A DNA stretch of 64,000 bases. It comes from Spirosoma linguale DSM 74. Its GTDB lineage: Bacteria; Bacteroidota; Bacteroidia; Cytophagales; Spirosomataceae. Below the pieces are notes generated by a model, which was not told the DNA's origin, did not search any database, and was given only the letters and a program-made list of their open reading frames with translations. The number at the start of each line of letters is the position of its first letter. Within the stretch, counting starts at the first letter, position 1. The position numbers and the translations under genes were made by a program. The DNA is taken from positions 2,838,001 to 2,902,000 of the forward strand of contig CP001769.1 of assembly GCA_000024525.1 (NCBI GenBank). The letters run 5' to 3'. Shown in pieces: positions 7,587-17,313 of this stretch.

Positions 7587-8927
7587 TTAAACTTGAATGG
7601 CGCCCAGGGCGCGTTGAACGTCCAATTTGCTGATTAAAACCTGATACAAGGCGTTGAACACATTCAGCCGGGCCGTTCGCAGGTCGGCTTCGGCAATGGT
7701 AACGTCGAGGTACGTTTTTATACCAGATCGGTATTGCAGATTAATAATGCGGTATACATCTTCGGCCAGTAACTGATTCTCGCGCAGGGCCAGGTAGTTA
7801 GCCAGGTTACCCTTATAATTGGCCAGCGCCTGGGCGTATTCGGCGTCGACAGCGCTGGTCAGAGCCGCCAGGTCCCAGTTGAGCCGCTGCACCTGCAACT
7901 CGGCAATTTTCGTTTGCTGAATCCGGCGCCCGCCCTGAAAAATGGGTAGCGCAACGGACAGGCCGATCAGTGAGTTAGGAAAAGTCTGGTTATATAACTG
8001 GCCGAAAAAGTTATTCTGGAACAACAGGTTATAGTTTGCATTGGCACTTACCGTGGGCAGATACGCCCATCGATTGTAGCGCACGTTGGCCTCCAGCAGT
8101 CGCCCCTGCGTTTGAAGCAACTGGTATTCGATGCGACTCTGTGGATTTACCAGCAGGGTCGTATCCATCATGACTTCGTTGGCCAGTTGTAACGTGTCGT
8201 ACGTTAAATTAAGATTCATATTGGGCGGGTAACCCATGAGCTGTTTGAGCGTCTGCACCTTAGCCCCCACCAGATCGCGGTACTGCTTTTGCTGGGCACG
8301 GGAGTTATTGAGGGCAATTCGCGCACGCTGGGGGTCTGTTTTATCGACAATGCCCCCCTGGTACTGGTTAGTGGCATCCTGCAAACTACGCTGAAGGCGG
8401 GCGATATCCTCGCTCAGAATCTCCACCTGACGCTGGGTCAGAATGACATCGTAGAAAGCTTTACTAACGTTGACCACAACGTCGATCTTGTTACGAACTG
8501 TATTCTGAGTTGCCTGAGCCCGATACGTATCCGCCGTTCGGCTGGCCAGCAGCAAATCGCGGCTAAACACACTTTGCGTTAACGAGAACGACGCCGTCGA
8601 CGTGTTCTGCGCACCCAGCGCCACCGGTCGGCGCTCGCCGGTAGTGGCATCCGGGATGAGCGTGACGGGTAATTTGAGGTAGTGCAAAATGTTATAGCCG
8701 GCCCCTATTTGCGGGTACCAGGCCGACAGGGAACTTTGTACCGTTCGCTCGGCAATTTCCTGATCGATGACGGATTGGCGGACAATGGGTTGATGACCCA
8801 GGGCATATTGGATACAATCGGGGAGGTAGGCCTGTCTGGCTAACGAATCGGTTGTTTTTTGCGCGAAAACCGTCCCCGAATACGCGCAAAATAGCGCAAT
8901 AAAGAGGGTAAACCAACAATTCTTCAT
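7587..8927 (-). CDS. TolC family outer-membrane channel
   Basis: This outer-membrane factor would be the exit duct of the RND pump. I start it at the Met at 8927, because MKNCWFTLFIALFCAYSGTV is a clean signal peptide cut near FAQ; the frame extends to 9050 but the extra 41 residues do not look like a leader. The 446 residues show the two TolC repeats: long alpha-helical stretches (QDATNQYQGGIVDKTDPQRA and YRIINLQYRSGIKTYLDVTI) alternating with short barrel strands. It is the first gene of the efflux operon, so a promoter should lie in 8928-9315. Confidence 0.93.
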   Translation of the reverse strand: MKNCWFTLFIALFCAYSGTVFAQKTTDSLARQAYLPDCIQYALGHQPIVRQSVIDQEIAERTVQSSLSAWYPQIGAGYNILHYLKLPVTLIPDATTGERRPVALGAQNTSTASFSLTQSVFSRDLLLASRTADTYRAQATQNTVRNKIDVVVNVSKAFYDVILTQRQVEILSEDIARLQRSLQDATNQYQGGIVDKTDPQRARIALNNSRAQQKQYRDLVGAKVQTLKQLMGYPPNMNLNLTYDTLQLANEVMMDTTLLVNPQSRIEYQLLQTQGRLLEANVRYNRWAYLPTVSANANYNLLFQNNFFGQLYNQTFPNSLIGLSVALPIFQGGRRIQQTKIAELQVQRLNWDLAALTSAVDAEYAQALANYKGNLANYLALRENQLLAEDVYRIINLQYRSGIKTYLDVTIAEADLRTARLNVFNALYQVLISKLDVQRALGAIQV

Positions 8928-9315
8928 AAAGCAACGAGTGGCATTGGTACACCGCAACAAGGGATAGTCAACAGTGTGTACTATCCAACAACTGTTTCTG
9001 ATTGCTCTTTTGTTCGCGATTAATAATAAATTAATTAAAGAACTTTGCATACTTAAGTAATATTCCTGAAGGCCGCTCTTAAAAATTAACTAGAGCCATG
9101 GGCCTGATGTTCAGACAGTTCATAAAATTTACAGTACGTGTCCTTAAAAAAGTTCATTGGTCATTTTTGATTCGCCCCAGTCTTTGGTAGGTACACAGGA
9201 TACTACCTGCTTAGAACTACCTACTGCCTTTCATTTCAGAACAACTCGGCGTCATGTTTGTCAAACCCGCTCAAAGGCCGTAATTTCGGCCCTTTATCAG
9301 TAGCGATTTAGCGAC
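8928..9315. other. Divergent intergenic region between tolC and glnS
   Basis: This 388-bp AT-rich gap holds the promoters of two divergent transcripts. On the plus side a convincing glnS promoter lies at 9257-9288. On the tolC side an inverted repeat (GGATAGT at 8962-8968, ACTATCC at 8980-8986) would fall in the tolC leader. I could not fix a tolC promoter. No coding sequence or RNA gene is apparent. Confidence 0.5.
9257..9288 (+). promoter_or_regulatory. glnS promoter (-33/-7)
   Basis: TTTG at 9257-9260 is followed after exactly 20 bp by TAATTTCG at 9281-9288, one base from the TAnnTTTG consensus. The predicted mRNA leader before the ATG at 9316 is about 20-25 nt. Confidence 0.65.
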
Positions 9316-11028
9316 ATGTCCGAAGTAACCAGAGACGCTGACGAACCCAGCCATGCCGGGGGTTCATTGAATTTTATTGAACAAATTGTTGAAGACGATC
9401 TGGCCACCGGCAAAAACGGAGGCCGTATCCATACGCGCTTTCCACCCGAGCCGAACGGTTATCTGCATATTGGCCATGCCAAGTCAATCTGCCTGAACTT
9501 TGGGCTGGCCGACAAATACGGCGGGCAGACAAACCTCCGCTTTGACGATACCAACCCCGTTACGGAAGACACCGAATACGTTGACTCGATCAAAAATGAC
9601 GTGCGCTGGCTGGGGTTCGACTGGGAGAACGAATTTTATGCCTCGGACTATTTCGACCAAATTTATCAGTTCGCCGAAACACTGATCCAGAAAGGGTTAG
9701 CCTATGTCGATGACTCTACGGCGGAGGAAATAGCTGCTCAGAAAGGAACACCCACCGAGCCGGGCCGCATGAACCAGTACCGCGACCGCTCGGTGGACGA
9801 AAACCTGGATCTGTTCCGGCGTATGAAAGCGGGTGAATATCCCGACGGGGCAAAAGTACTGCGGGCAAAAGTTGATATGGCCTCGCCGAATATGCAATTG
9901 CGCGACCCGATCATTTACCGCATCAAACACGCGCATCACCACCGCACGGGCAATACCTGGTGTATCTACCCGATGTATGATTTTGCCCACGGCCAGTCGG
10001 ACGCCATCGAGCACATCACCCATTCGCTTTGTACGCTGGAGTTTGAAGTCCACCGCCCGCTTTACGAGTGGTTTATCGACAAACTCGAACTTTTCCCTTC
10101 CCGACAGATCGAATTTGCCCGGCTCAACCTGACGTATACGGTCATGAGCAAACGTAAGCTCAAGCTGCTGGTGGAAGAAGGTCACGTAACCGGCTGGGAC
10201 GACCCCCGGATGCCAACCATTGCGGGCATTCGTCGGCGTGGTTATACCCCCGCCAGCCTTCGTGAATTTGCCGACCGGATTGGCATTGCCAAACGGGATA
10301 ACCTCATCGACGTAGGTTTGCTGGAATTCTGCCTCCGCGAAGAGCTGAACAAAACCACGCACCGGGTGATGGCCGTCCTCGACGAAAAACCGCTCAAACT
10401 CGTTATCACCAATTACGAAGTTGGTCGCGAGGAGATCATGTCGATCGAAAACAATCCCGAAGACCCGTCGGCGGGTGAGCGGAATGTACCGTTTAGCCGG
10501 GAGGTGTACATTGAGCGGGACGACTTCCTGGAGAACCCACCGAAGAAATTCTTCCGGCTGTTTCCGGGCGGCATGGTGCGGCTCAAAGGTGCTTATATCA
10601 TCAAGTGCGACGAAGTTGTGAAAGACAACGCGGGCGAAATTATTGAACTACGCTGTTCGTACATTCCCGAAAGCCGGAGCGGTTCCGACACATCGGGCAT
10701 CAACGTAAAAGGTACGATTCACTGGGTATCGGTCCCCCACGCGGTCGAAGCCGAAGTTCGTTTGTATGACCGGCTCTTCTCCGTCGAGAACCCTGCCGCC
10801 GACGAGCGTGAATTCAAGGAGCTATTGAACCCCAATTCGCTGGAGGTAGTCCGTGCGTTTGTTGAGCCCGCATTGGTTGAAGCGGCCCGGTCAGGCGCGC
10901 AGACCAATTTCCAGTTCATGCGCAAAGGCTATTTCATTCTGGATCAGGACTCCACGGCCGAGCGCCCCGTTTTCAACCGGACGGTCACGCTGAAAGATGC
11001 CTGGGCGAAAGAGCAGAAGAAAGGGTAA
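9316..11028 (+). CDS. glnS: Glutamine--tRNA ligase
   Basis: This cytosolic class I synthetase charges tRNA-Gln directly. The 570 residues are slightly longer than the E. coli enzyme because of an N-terminal extension. It has the class I signatures HIGH at residues 51-54 ([14 protein letters not shown]) and the KMSKS equivalent MSKRK at 277-281. The Rossmann fold holds RFDDTNP and [15 protein letters not shown], and two C-terminal beta-barrels include [20 protein letters not shown] and TIHWVS. Direct glutaminylation is typical of Bacteroidota. It is monocistronic, with its own promoter and a strong terminator at 11053-11098. Confidence 0.98.
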   Translation: MSEVTRDADEPSHAGGSLNFIEQIVEDDLATGKNGGRIHTRFPPEPNGYLHIGHAKSICLNFGLADKYGGQTNLRFDDTNPVTEDTEYVDSIKNDVRWLGFDWENEFYASDYFDQIYQFAETLIQKGLAYVDDSTAEEIAAQKGTPTEPGRMNQYRDRSVDENLDLFRRMKAGEYPDGAKVLRAKVDMASPNMQLRDPIIYRIKHAHHHRTGNTWCIYPMYDFAHGQSDAIEHITHSLCTLEFEVHRPLYEWFIDKLELFPSRQIEFARLNLTYTVMSKRKLKLLVEEGHVTGWDDPRMPTIAGIRRRGYTPASLREFADRIGIAKRDNLIDVGLLEFCLREELNKTTHRVMAVLDEKPLKLVITNYEVGREEIMSIENNPEDPSAGERNVPFSREVYIERDDFLENPPKKFFRLFPGGMVRLKGAYIIKCDEVVKDNAGEIIELRCSYIPESRSGSDTSGINVKGTIHWVSVPHAVEAEVRLYDRLFSVENPAADEREFKELLNPNSLEVVRAFVEPALVEAARSGAQTNFQFMRKGYFILDQDSTAERPVFNRTVTLKDAWAKEQKKG

Positions 11029-11369
11029 CGGTTATAGTTGATATTATTTGTTAATTAGCTGTGTAGAACCCCGGTTCTGCACAGCTAATTGTTTTTCTAC
11101 CCTAGATCGCTACCCATATAACTATGGCTGTTATTGACCTGTGAATTAATCCGTAAAGCAATGTCACTTATGGGCTATCATTATCGTCCGGAGAAGCCGA
11201 TGATATGCATATAGACTTTACAGACATACTCACGATCATTTAGACAAATAAGGAAGCGAGAACCTATTATATTAAAGCAAATAAGTGGTTTTGCAAAATT
11301 CAAAAATAAGTTTTCTTAGCCAATAAATGTCATTAAGCTAATCTCCAATTCTTACTATAGTTTTAATTT
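11029..11369. other. AT-rich intergenic region after glnS
   Basis: After the glnS terminator the base composition becomes visibly AT-rich from about 11100 and stays so through the following gene. No open frame, RNA gene or clear promoter stands out. The left boundary of the probable foreign segment seems to lie here. Confidence 0.4.
11053..11098 (+). terminator. glnS intrinsic terminator
   Basis: The 17-bp arms AATTAGCTGTGTAGAAC (11053-11069) and GTTCTGCACAGCTAATT (11074-11090) differ at one position and flank a 4-nt loop. GTTTTTCT follows as the U-tract. The hairpin starts 24 bp past the glnS stop. Confidence 0.88.
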
Positions 11370-12767
11370 ATGACACGCCACTTATTATATAAATGCTTAC
11401 CTTATATAAATAATTATGTAAAATACCTATCTATGGTGGTATTTTCAACTATTAAATGCGCTGGAGCTGATTCGACCACCATCAATTTTTATAATGGTAG
11501 TTATGTAGAATTAATTGCCAAAGCAAAAAGTGATAATAAAGCCATATTTATCGATATATCGACTGCATGGTGTGGCCCATGTATTCGAATGAATAAAGAA
11601 GCGTTCCAGGCAAAGAGTGTAGTAGATCAATTAAATCCAATTTTTTTAGCCTATAAAGTAGATGCAGAAAAAGGAGAAGGCATCAAAATTGCAAAACAAT
11701 TTAACGTTTCGTCATATCCTACCCTGCTTTTTCTTAACTCTAGCGCTTCTTTAATGTATAGAGTAGTTGGGTATACTAATATATCTAATTTGTTGAATCA
11801 AATTACTGTCGCAACGAATGCAATCAAATACTCTGAACCGATATCTAAATGGGATGATGAGTATTCATCTGGAAATCGCAATCCTATTTTTCTTTATAAT
11901 TATCTTGTTAAAAGAGAAAAACTAGGACTTCTGGGAGGTGAAGTAGTAGATGAGTATATAAAGACTCAGCAAGCAGATAGTATTTTATCAAAACATAATC
12001 TAGAATTATTGTCAAAAACAGTATCAAGTAGTCGAACAAAGGCGTATGATGTATTAATAAATTATATATCAAAACAACCCATTGAAGACAAAGAATTTTA
12101 TAACAGGAGTATTTTACAATTGGAAAATGCGTTATTGAATGATCGTAATGAAGCGATTGACAAAAAAAATGATGTCTTGTTTAATAAATATATTGTCCGT
12201 CGAAAGGAGTTGTTTGATCTATACAAAGAAGATAACAAGTCGAGGCAACTGAAGGTAATTAAGTTTATTAAAATGAATTATTATCAAAAAACAAATAATT
12301 TGAAATATTATAAGAGATTCGCCATACCTTTTGCTGAGCAAATAATGAGGTTGAACGTTGATTCTCTGCACAAAATTGATTCAGTAGATTTTATACGTTT
12401 TAAGGAAGAAATTTATTTACCACCTGATTCCATAAGAAAACAAACTTATGATGCCCATTTTTATGAGAGGCAACATATGCATTCTGAGCTTGCTGCTTAT
12501 GATCTAAATGAAATTATTAAAACTTACCTACAAAATGCAAAATATAGAAATGATCTTGAACAAGCTATAATTTGGTCAAAAAGAGTCATCATGCTAATTC
12601 CTGATCCATTATATCTAAGTATAAACGCACAATTATTAGTTAAACTAGGAATTTTACATAAGGCAATCAATCTTCAAAAAAGAGCAATCACACAGGCTAA
12701 AGCCTTAGGGAGAGATACGAAGGAGCTTGAAAGAGACTTAAAAATAATGAGAAGTAGAAAACCGTAG
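11370..12767 (+). CDS. Thioredoxin-fold protein with long helical C-terminus, AT-rich, probably transferred
   Basis: The 465-residue protein has a thioredoxin-like domain at about residues 45-145. The redox motif is STAWCGPCIRM with the CGPC pair at 68 and 71, and the cis-proline loop is VSSYPTLLFL. The N-terminus (PYINNYVKYLSMVVFSTIKC) may be an export signal; a start at Met22 (11433) is also possible. The remaining ~300 residues are lysine- and asparagine-rich and mostly helical, with a TPR-like end (LVKLGILHKAINLQKRAI), and I cannot name that part. Codon use is strikingly AT-rich compared with all neighbours, which points to horizontal acquisition. A periplasmic disulfide or redox role is plausible but unproven. 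Confidence 0.72.
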   Translation: MTRHLLYKCLPYINNYVKYLSMVVFSTIKCAGADSTTINFYNGSYVELIAKAKSDNKAIFIDISTAWCGPCIRMNKEAFQAKSVVDQLNPIFLAYKVDAEKGEGIKIAKQFNVSSYPTLLFLNSSASLMYRVVGYTNISNLLNQITVATNAIKYSEPISKWDDEYSSGNRNPIFLYNYLVKREKLGLLGGEVVDEYIKTQQADSILSKHNLELLSKTVSSSRTKAYDVLINYISKQPIEDKEFYNRSILQLENALLNDRNEAIDKKNDVLFNKYIVRRKELFDLYKEDNKSRQLKVIKFIKMNYYQKTNNLKYYKRFAIPFAEQIMRLNVDSLHKIDSVDFIRFKEEIYLPPDSIRKQTYDAHFYERQHMHSELAAYDLNEIIKTYLQNAKYRNDLEQAIIWSKRVIMLIPDPLYLSINAQLLVKLGILHKAINLQKRAITQAKALGRDTKELERDLKIMRSRKP

Positions 12768-12768
12768 T

Positions 12769-13061
12769 CAAACAGATTTTGACTACGAAGAAAGTCCTGC
12801 AACGGTTGAGCATATTCTGCCCGAAAACTCCGGAATTGATTGGCAATCAGAATTTCTTTTATCGGTGCAAGAAAATTTCATATTCAGAATAGGAAACTAT
12901 ACCTTACTCGAAGATGATAAAAATAGAGATTGTGGGACAAGAAATTTCTCTGAAAAGAAAGCCATTTATCATACAAGCCAGTATGCATTGTCAAGAGAAA
13001 TAAAAGCAGATGTTTGGACCCCTAATACGCTGGACAGAAGGCAGGTAAAGTTAGCAGACTT
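12769..13061 (+). pseudogene. C-terminal remnant of a DUF262/DUF1524 (GmrSD-type) restriction protein
   Basis: This frame is open from 12751 and reads ...TDFDYEESPATVEHILPE..., then RIGNYTLLEDDKNRD, FSEKKAIYHTSQYAL and DVWTPNTLDRRQVKLA. That order matches the end of DUF262+DUF1524 proteins as I know them, with the His-Me finger histidine in the EHILP motif. In GmrSD-type IV restriction enzymes this is the nuclease part. No start codon or N-terminal domains are present, and the upstream gene ends two bases earlier in another frame. Homology stops near 13061, where the frame runs into unrelated sequence. It is a fragment, not a working enzyme. Confidence 0.7.
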
Positions 13062-13244
13062 CCGGCCTACGATAAGGAATACTGGTGGGCTAAAACGCCA
13101 CAGGAACGGCTGGCTGCCGCCCTCAAACTTATTCGTAGAGCCAAGGCAATTTATTATTCCAATGCAGCAAATCCACCTCTAGGCAATGGAGGACAGGTAC
13201 TTAAATCTGATAAGCCTATCCAACGAAAAACCAGACTGCCGTAG
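13062..13244 (+). pseudogene. Second gene remnant joined out of frame to the DUF1524 fragment
   Basis: In a different frame from the preceding fragment, codons from 13062 to the TAG at 13242-13244 read PAYDKEYWWAKTPQERLAAA... and end QRKTRLP. The composition is again GC-rich like the host. The YDKEYWxxKTPxERLAA pattern resembles the start of small Bacteroidota ORFs often found beside toxin-antitoxin or nucleotidyltransferase genes, a recollection I hold loosely. It has no start codon of its own, and the junction with the DUF1524 fragment lies within a few bases of 13060. Confidence 0.4.
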
Positions 13245-13287
13245 TAGGCATTAAGTATAGAAAATCACCCAATCAACCAACAGCCAA

Positions 13288-13791
13288 TCACTTCCCGCAA
13301 GCCGCACTTCCGGTACACGTCAAACTCACAAACAGCTCGGAACGAATTTTCCAGCCCTGCCCGGTTTTACGCCACATCGTCAGATACGTACCCGTAATGA
13401 GTTGTATACCGTCGGGACGTTTGAAGCGGCCAGTCCAGTGCCCGTGCTCGGCCGCCAGCGGATTGGACGTACTGACCTGTATACTGTCCGGCGTGCGTAC
13501 ATACCCCAAAAAGTCTGGGTCTTTAAACTGCACCACTACCGAGGCCAGCACCGAATCCCGACCCGCTACGTGCGACCCACTACCCCGCGTCACGTCAATT
13601 TCGGGCAGCATTGTTTCACCGAACCCCTTGAGGTCCCGCTGTTGAATGGCAAGGTTAGACTGTTGCCGCAAGGCCCGAATAGCGGTAACATCCGCTGATT
13701 CGGGCGTACTGGTGCTGCCGTTGCGTTGCGCAACCAGGCAATGGGGTGCCAGCAGGAGACCAACCAGCAGAATACGCAGTATGAACGTCAT
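13288..13791 (-). CDS. Exported NTF2-like (DUF4440/SnoaL) protein
   Basis: This 167-residue protein has a signal peptide (MTFILRILLVGLLLAPHCLV, cut near AQ). The NTF2-like domain runs from about residue 35 to 155: an initial helix (DVTAIRALRQQSNLAIQQRD), a FGETMLPEIDVTRGSGSHVA region, and beta strands ending in LTMWRKTGQGWKIRSELFV, a typical closing strand of the DUF4440 family. Such domains form cone-shaped pockets, and the ligand cannot be told. It follows the M14 peptidase gene by 6 bp on the same strand, so both are probably one transcript. Confidence 0.8.
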   Translation of the reverse strand: MTFILRILLVGLLLAPHCLVAQRNGSTSTPESADVTAIRALRQQSNLAIQQRDLKGFGETMLPEIDVTRGSGSHVAGRDSVLASVVVQFKDPDFLGYVRTPDSIQVSTSNPLAAEHGHWTGRFKRPDGIQLITGTYLTMWRKTGQGWKIRSELFVSLTCTGSAACGK

Positions 13792-13797
13792 GATAAA

Positions 13798-15540
13798 TTA
13801 ATTCAGTCGGTAAACCGGGTAGCGATTGTGCGTTTTTTCGTAATAAGGTGTTCGCTGGTAGATGAAATCCAGTTGGGCATTGGCACTTTCGCCGAAGGCT
13901 TTGTCCGTAGCCCGTTTTTCATCCAGTTGCTTCCGTAACGACGGATCGTTTTTCACCAGTTCGGCGGCTGTATCTTCGAAGATGTAGTTGGAGAAATACT
14001 CTTTCTGGTCAAGGATGCTCTCGAAGAAATTCCAGGCAAAAAAAGAATCGACAGCCTGCGGCTCCAACGTTTCGACAATGTACCGATTGGTAGCCTGATC
14101 GGTCTGAACCAGATAGTCGCCTTTGTAAAACTGGATAGGCTGCATCTCCGTCCGCACTTTTACGCCCGTATGAATGAAGTGGCCTTCGTAGGGGCGCTGC
14201 GGGCTTTTATACTCCGTAATGTAATAAGCCGAAACGGTCATCAGGGTGTCTTTCGGCAGGGTTTGCAATCGGACGCCATTCCGCTTCAGTTCGCCGATGA
14301 CTTCCCGCCAGGCTTGCGGAATGACATAACTGCGGGGCTTGTCAACCTGCGTATCAATGGTAAATGTATTCCAGTACGGAACGCGCTTCGTAAATGGTTT
14401 CGACCGGTCGTAATATAGCCGTTTCAACCCCGACACCTCGCTCGGCTTATAAGCCGCAGCATACCCCAGAAATGTCACTGAATCTGTTTTACTGCGGTCA
14501 AGTTTTGTACTCAGCGCGAAGGTTTTCTGAGTACGGACGGCATCATTTGCCCGTTTTTGGTTTGCCAGGATCGTCCCGGCTTCACGCTCGCAAAGGCGAA
14601 TAACGGCTTCATCGAACACATACGATGCTTCGACCCGCGCCGGGAAAGGCTTCCACATGTGGGTTTCCAGCGTAAACCCGAAACAGTTGAACAGGGCCGC
14701 GTATCCGGTCGAATAGCGCGGGGTATCGTTATAACCAACCAGCCCGCTTTCGGGCGTATCGCCGGCATGATTCACGTAGGGCGCGGGCGGGAAGCCTTTC
14801 GCGATCAGTAATTTATCCAGCTCCGGCTGGAAGCGCGCCGTCATATAGCCCGACACTTCCGGGTGAAGCTTGTCTTTCTGGGTAGCAAAATAAGTCAGTA
14901 CGTGCTGGTAATCCGCACCGTCGCTGGTGTGGTTATCGACGAATACCTGTGGTTTCAGCGACTGAAACATGGTCTGAAACGCTTTCGTGTTTTCGGCTTC
15001 GGCCTTGATAAAATCGCGGTTGAGATTCAGGTTGCGGGCATTTCCGCGAAACCCATAAGACACCGGCCCGTTCTGGTTCACCCGCGACACGCCCCGGTTC
15101 AGGCTACCGCCCACGTTGTATACGGGTACAATGGCAATCAGCACGTTTTTGGGGAGTTTATTTCCGTTGAGCAGGTTACGTGCCAGCATCATACAAGCGT
15201 CAATTCCCTCGGGTTCGCCGGGGTGAATCCCGTTATTGATCAAGAGCGTAACGCGATCCGGCCGGGCCGTAAACTGTTTATCAGCCGCCAGCAGAAACAA
15301 GTGCAGGGGCTTCCCAATGTCAGTTTTACCAATCTCAACCAATCTGGCCTGCTCATACTGCCGGTCCAGCTTCTGATACCAGTCGATAATCTGTGGGTAA
15401 GTAGCAGTTTGGGTCGTATCGCGCTCGTAAGGGGTTACCTCTGCGGCTTTATTCTGACCAGATACGGAGGCCGACACCAGTTGAGCAAGTAAAAGAACAA
15501 AGCAGGAAAAACGGGTAAGGAAATAGGGAAGTTTGGCCAT
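13798..15540 (-). CDS. Secreted M14 family zinc carboxypeptidase
   Basis: This peptidase would remove C-terminal residues from peptides outside the cytoplasm. I start at 15540 (MAKLPYFLTRFSCFVLLLAQ), which gives a proper signal peptide; the frame extends to 15594. Zinc ligands appear as HPGEPEG (His and Glu) and the later histidine in FVDNHTSDGADY; the catalytic glutamate is probably in FTLETHMWKP. At 580 residues it is longer than classical carboxypeptidases, with a C-terminal beta-rich half. I note YDRSKPF and HTGVKVRTEM there but cannot name that domain. It is the first gene of a two-gene unit with the NTF2-like protein. Confidence 0.9.
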   Translation of the reverse strand: MAKLPYFLTRFSCFVLLLAQLVSASVSGQNKAAEVTPYERDTTQTATYPQIIDWYQKLDRQYEQARLVEIGKTDIGKPLHLFLLAADKQFTARPDRVTLLINNGIHPGEPEGIDACMMLARNLLNGNKLPKNVLIAIVPVYNVGGSLNRGVSRVNQNGPVSYGFRGNARNLNLNRDFIKAEAENTKAFQTMFQSLKPQVFVDNHTSDGADYQHVLTYFATQKDKLHPEVSGYMTARFQPELDKLLIAKGFPPAPYVNHAGDTPESGLVGYNDTPRYSTGYAALFNCFGFTLETHMWKPFPARVEASYVFDEAVIRLCEREAGTILANQKRANDAVRTQKTFALSTKLDRSKTDSVTFLGYAAAYKPSEVSGLKRLYYDRSKPFTKRVPYWNTFTIDTQVDKPRSYVIPQAWREVIGELKRNGVRLQTLPKDTLMTVSAYYITEYKSPQRPYEGHFIHTGVKVRTEMQPIQFYKGDYLVQTDQATNRYIVETLEPQAVDSFFAWNFFESILDQKEYFSNYIFEDTAAELVKNDPSLRKQLDEKRATDKAFGESANAQLDFIYQRTPYYEKTHNRYPVYRLN

Positions 15541-15707
15541 AGGTACGAACAGACGGGAAGGTGTATTCCGGATTGATTCACGAATATAAGGCAAGCACCT
15601 TAGTTACGCCCTGATGAATAGTAATTCTATCGGCACATCACCTTTTGCTCTTACCCGTTTGATACCACATAACGTCCTATGTTATTCTACTTATAACTCG
15701 TTAACCA

Positions 15708-17300
15708 ATGAACCTCAATCGACGCGATTTTCTCCGGCAGCTAGGCTTTGGAGCGGCTGGACTGGCCGTTGCTTCTACCCTACCCGCAACGGGCTGGGCA
15801 CTGCCAACTAAAACAGGTAAACTGGCGCGTAGCCTGCCCGAAGCGCAGGGAGTTGCACCCGGCGGCCTGTTGGATTTTGTTAACACCATTGAAGCTAACA
15901 AGCTTAATGTGCACAGCATGATGGTGCTTAGGCATGGACACGTCGTGGCCGAAGGTTGGTGGGCTCCGTACGCACCTCAGCTGAAACACACGCTGTATTC
16001 GCTCAGCAAGAGCTTTACCTCAACGGCGGTTGGTATGGCCGTTGCCGAAAAACGACTGACCGTTGAGGATAAGGTTGTTTCGTTCTTTCCGAACGAGTTA
16101 CCGGCAACAGTGAGTGACAACCTGGCCGCTATGCGGGTGAAAGATCTGCTAACCATGTCGACAGGGCACGATAAGGATTCGACTCCGGCCCTGCGCGAAG
16201 GTGGCAACACAAACTGGATCAAAGCCTTTCTGGCGCAGCCGGTCGAACACAAACCGGGCACATTCTTCGTATACAATAGCGGAGCTACCTACATGCTGTC
16301 GGCCATTGTGCAGAAACTCACGGGGCAACCTGTTGTCGAATACCTCAAACCGCGTCTGTTCGGGCCGCTGGGTATCGAGGGGGAAGACTGGGAAGTTGAT
16401 CCCAACGGCATCAATACCGGCGGCTGGGGACTGCGGCTACGCACGGAAGACATTGCCAAATTCGGGCAGCTTTATTTGCAAAAAGGTGTGTGGAATGGCA
16501 AACGGCTCATTTCCGAAGCCTGGATTGCCGATGCCACGAGCAAAGAAGTTCAATCGAAAGGTGGCAAAGGCGATGCCAGTGTCAACGACTGGATTCAGGG
16601 TTATGGGTATCAGTTCTGGCGATGCCGCCACGACGCTTATCGGGGCGATGGAGCCTTTGGTCAGTATTGCATCGTGCTGCCCAACGAGGATGCCGTTATT
16701 GCAATAACATCCGAAACTGGGGACATGCAGGGCGTGCTCAATGCCATCTGGGACCATATATTACCGGCCCTCCAAGGCAAAGGGCTTCCCGCCGATAAAA
16801 TTCAGCAGGCGGCACTGGTTCAAAAGCTTGGTTCATTGACCCTGCCCCCCGCTGCCTCGCAGACAAGTTCGTCCGTAGCCAGCCAGATCAATGGGAAGAC
16901 GTTTGCCGTGGCCGATAATGCCTCGCACGTAAAAGACGTTTCGCTGACATTCGGCAAGGATGGCTGTATTTTCAAACTGAAAGACGAGCAGGGCGATCAT
17001 CAGGTGCTGTGCGGCATCGGTCGCTGGCGCGAAGGAACGACTACGTTCTCGGTGGCCCCGCTTTCGCTGACCCCTACCGTCGTGCCGGGAGGCAACGTCA
17101 GAAAAGTGGCTGGTAGCGGTGGCTGGCAGGACGACACGACCTTCGTGATGCTGTGGCGTTTCACAGAGACAGCCCATTACGATAAGGTCATCTGCCGATT
17201 TGCGAAAGAGGGCGTTCAGGTTGAGTTCCAAAGCAGTCTGAGCATCCTGAACAAAACGAAAGACAAACGGCCCGTGCTGGACGGGAAAGTGGTGGCTTAA
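15708..17300 (+). CDS. Serine hydrolase, class C beta-lactamase/esterase type
   Basis: The protein has 530 residues. The N-terminus is a Tat-type signal (LNRRDFLRQLGFGAAGLAVA), so it is probably exported folded. The penicillin-binding fold follows, with SxxK at Ser98-Lys101 (YSLSKSFTS) and the tyrosine loop YNSGATY. The core ends near residue 365 and a ~150-residue lipocalin-like beta-rich C-terminal part follows (SLTFGKDGCIFKLKDE, FVMLWRFTETAHYD). Family members are esterases, D-aminopeptidases or beta-lactamases, and the sequence does not decide which. It shares a bidirectional terminator with the convergent oxidoreductase operon. Confidence 0.9.
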   Translation: MNLNRRDFLRQLGFGAAGLAVASTLPATGWALPTKTGKLARSLPEAQGVAPGGLLDFVNTIEANKLNVHSMMVLRHGHVVAEGWWAPYAPQLKHTLYSLSKSFTSTAVGMAVAEKRLTVEDKVVSFFPNELPATVSDNLAAMRVKDLLTMSTGHDKDSTPALREGGNTNWIKAFLAQPVEHKPGTFFVYNSGATYMLSAIVQKLTGQPVVEYLKPRLFGPLGIEGEDWEVDPNGINTGGWGLRLRTEDIAKFGQLYLQKGVWNGKRLISEAWIADATSKEVQSKGGKGDASVNDWIQGYGYQFWRCRHDAYRGDGAFGQYCIVLPNEDAVIAITSETGDMQGVLNAIWDHILPALQGKGLPADKIQQAALVQKLGSLTLPPAASQTSSSVASQINGKTFAVADNASHVKDVSLTFGKDGCIFKLKDEQGDHQVLCGIGRWREGTTTFSVAPLSLTPTVVPGGNVRKVAGSGGWQDDTTFVMLWRFTETAHYDKVICRFAKEGVQVEFQSSLSILNKTKDKRPVLDGKVVA

Positions 17301-17313
17301 CAAGGGACTGAAC

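Noticed and set aside
12865..13182. 105-codon ORF from a GTG as an independent gene
   Set aside because: It crosses the boundary between two fragments in different frames, and homology upstream of the GTG continues in the same frame. It is part of a pseudogene.
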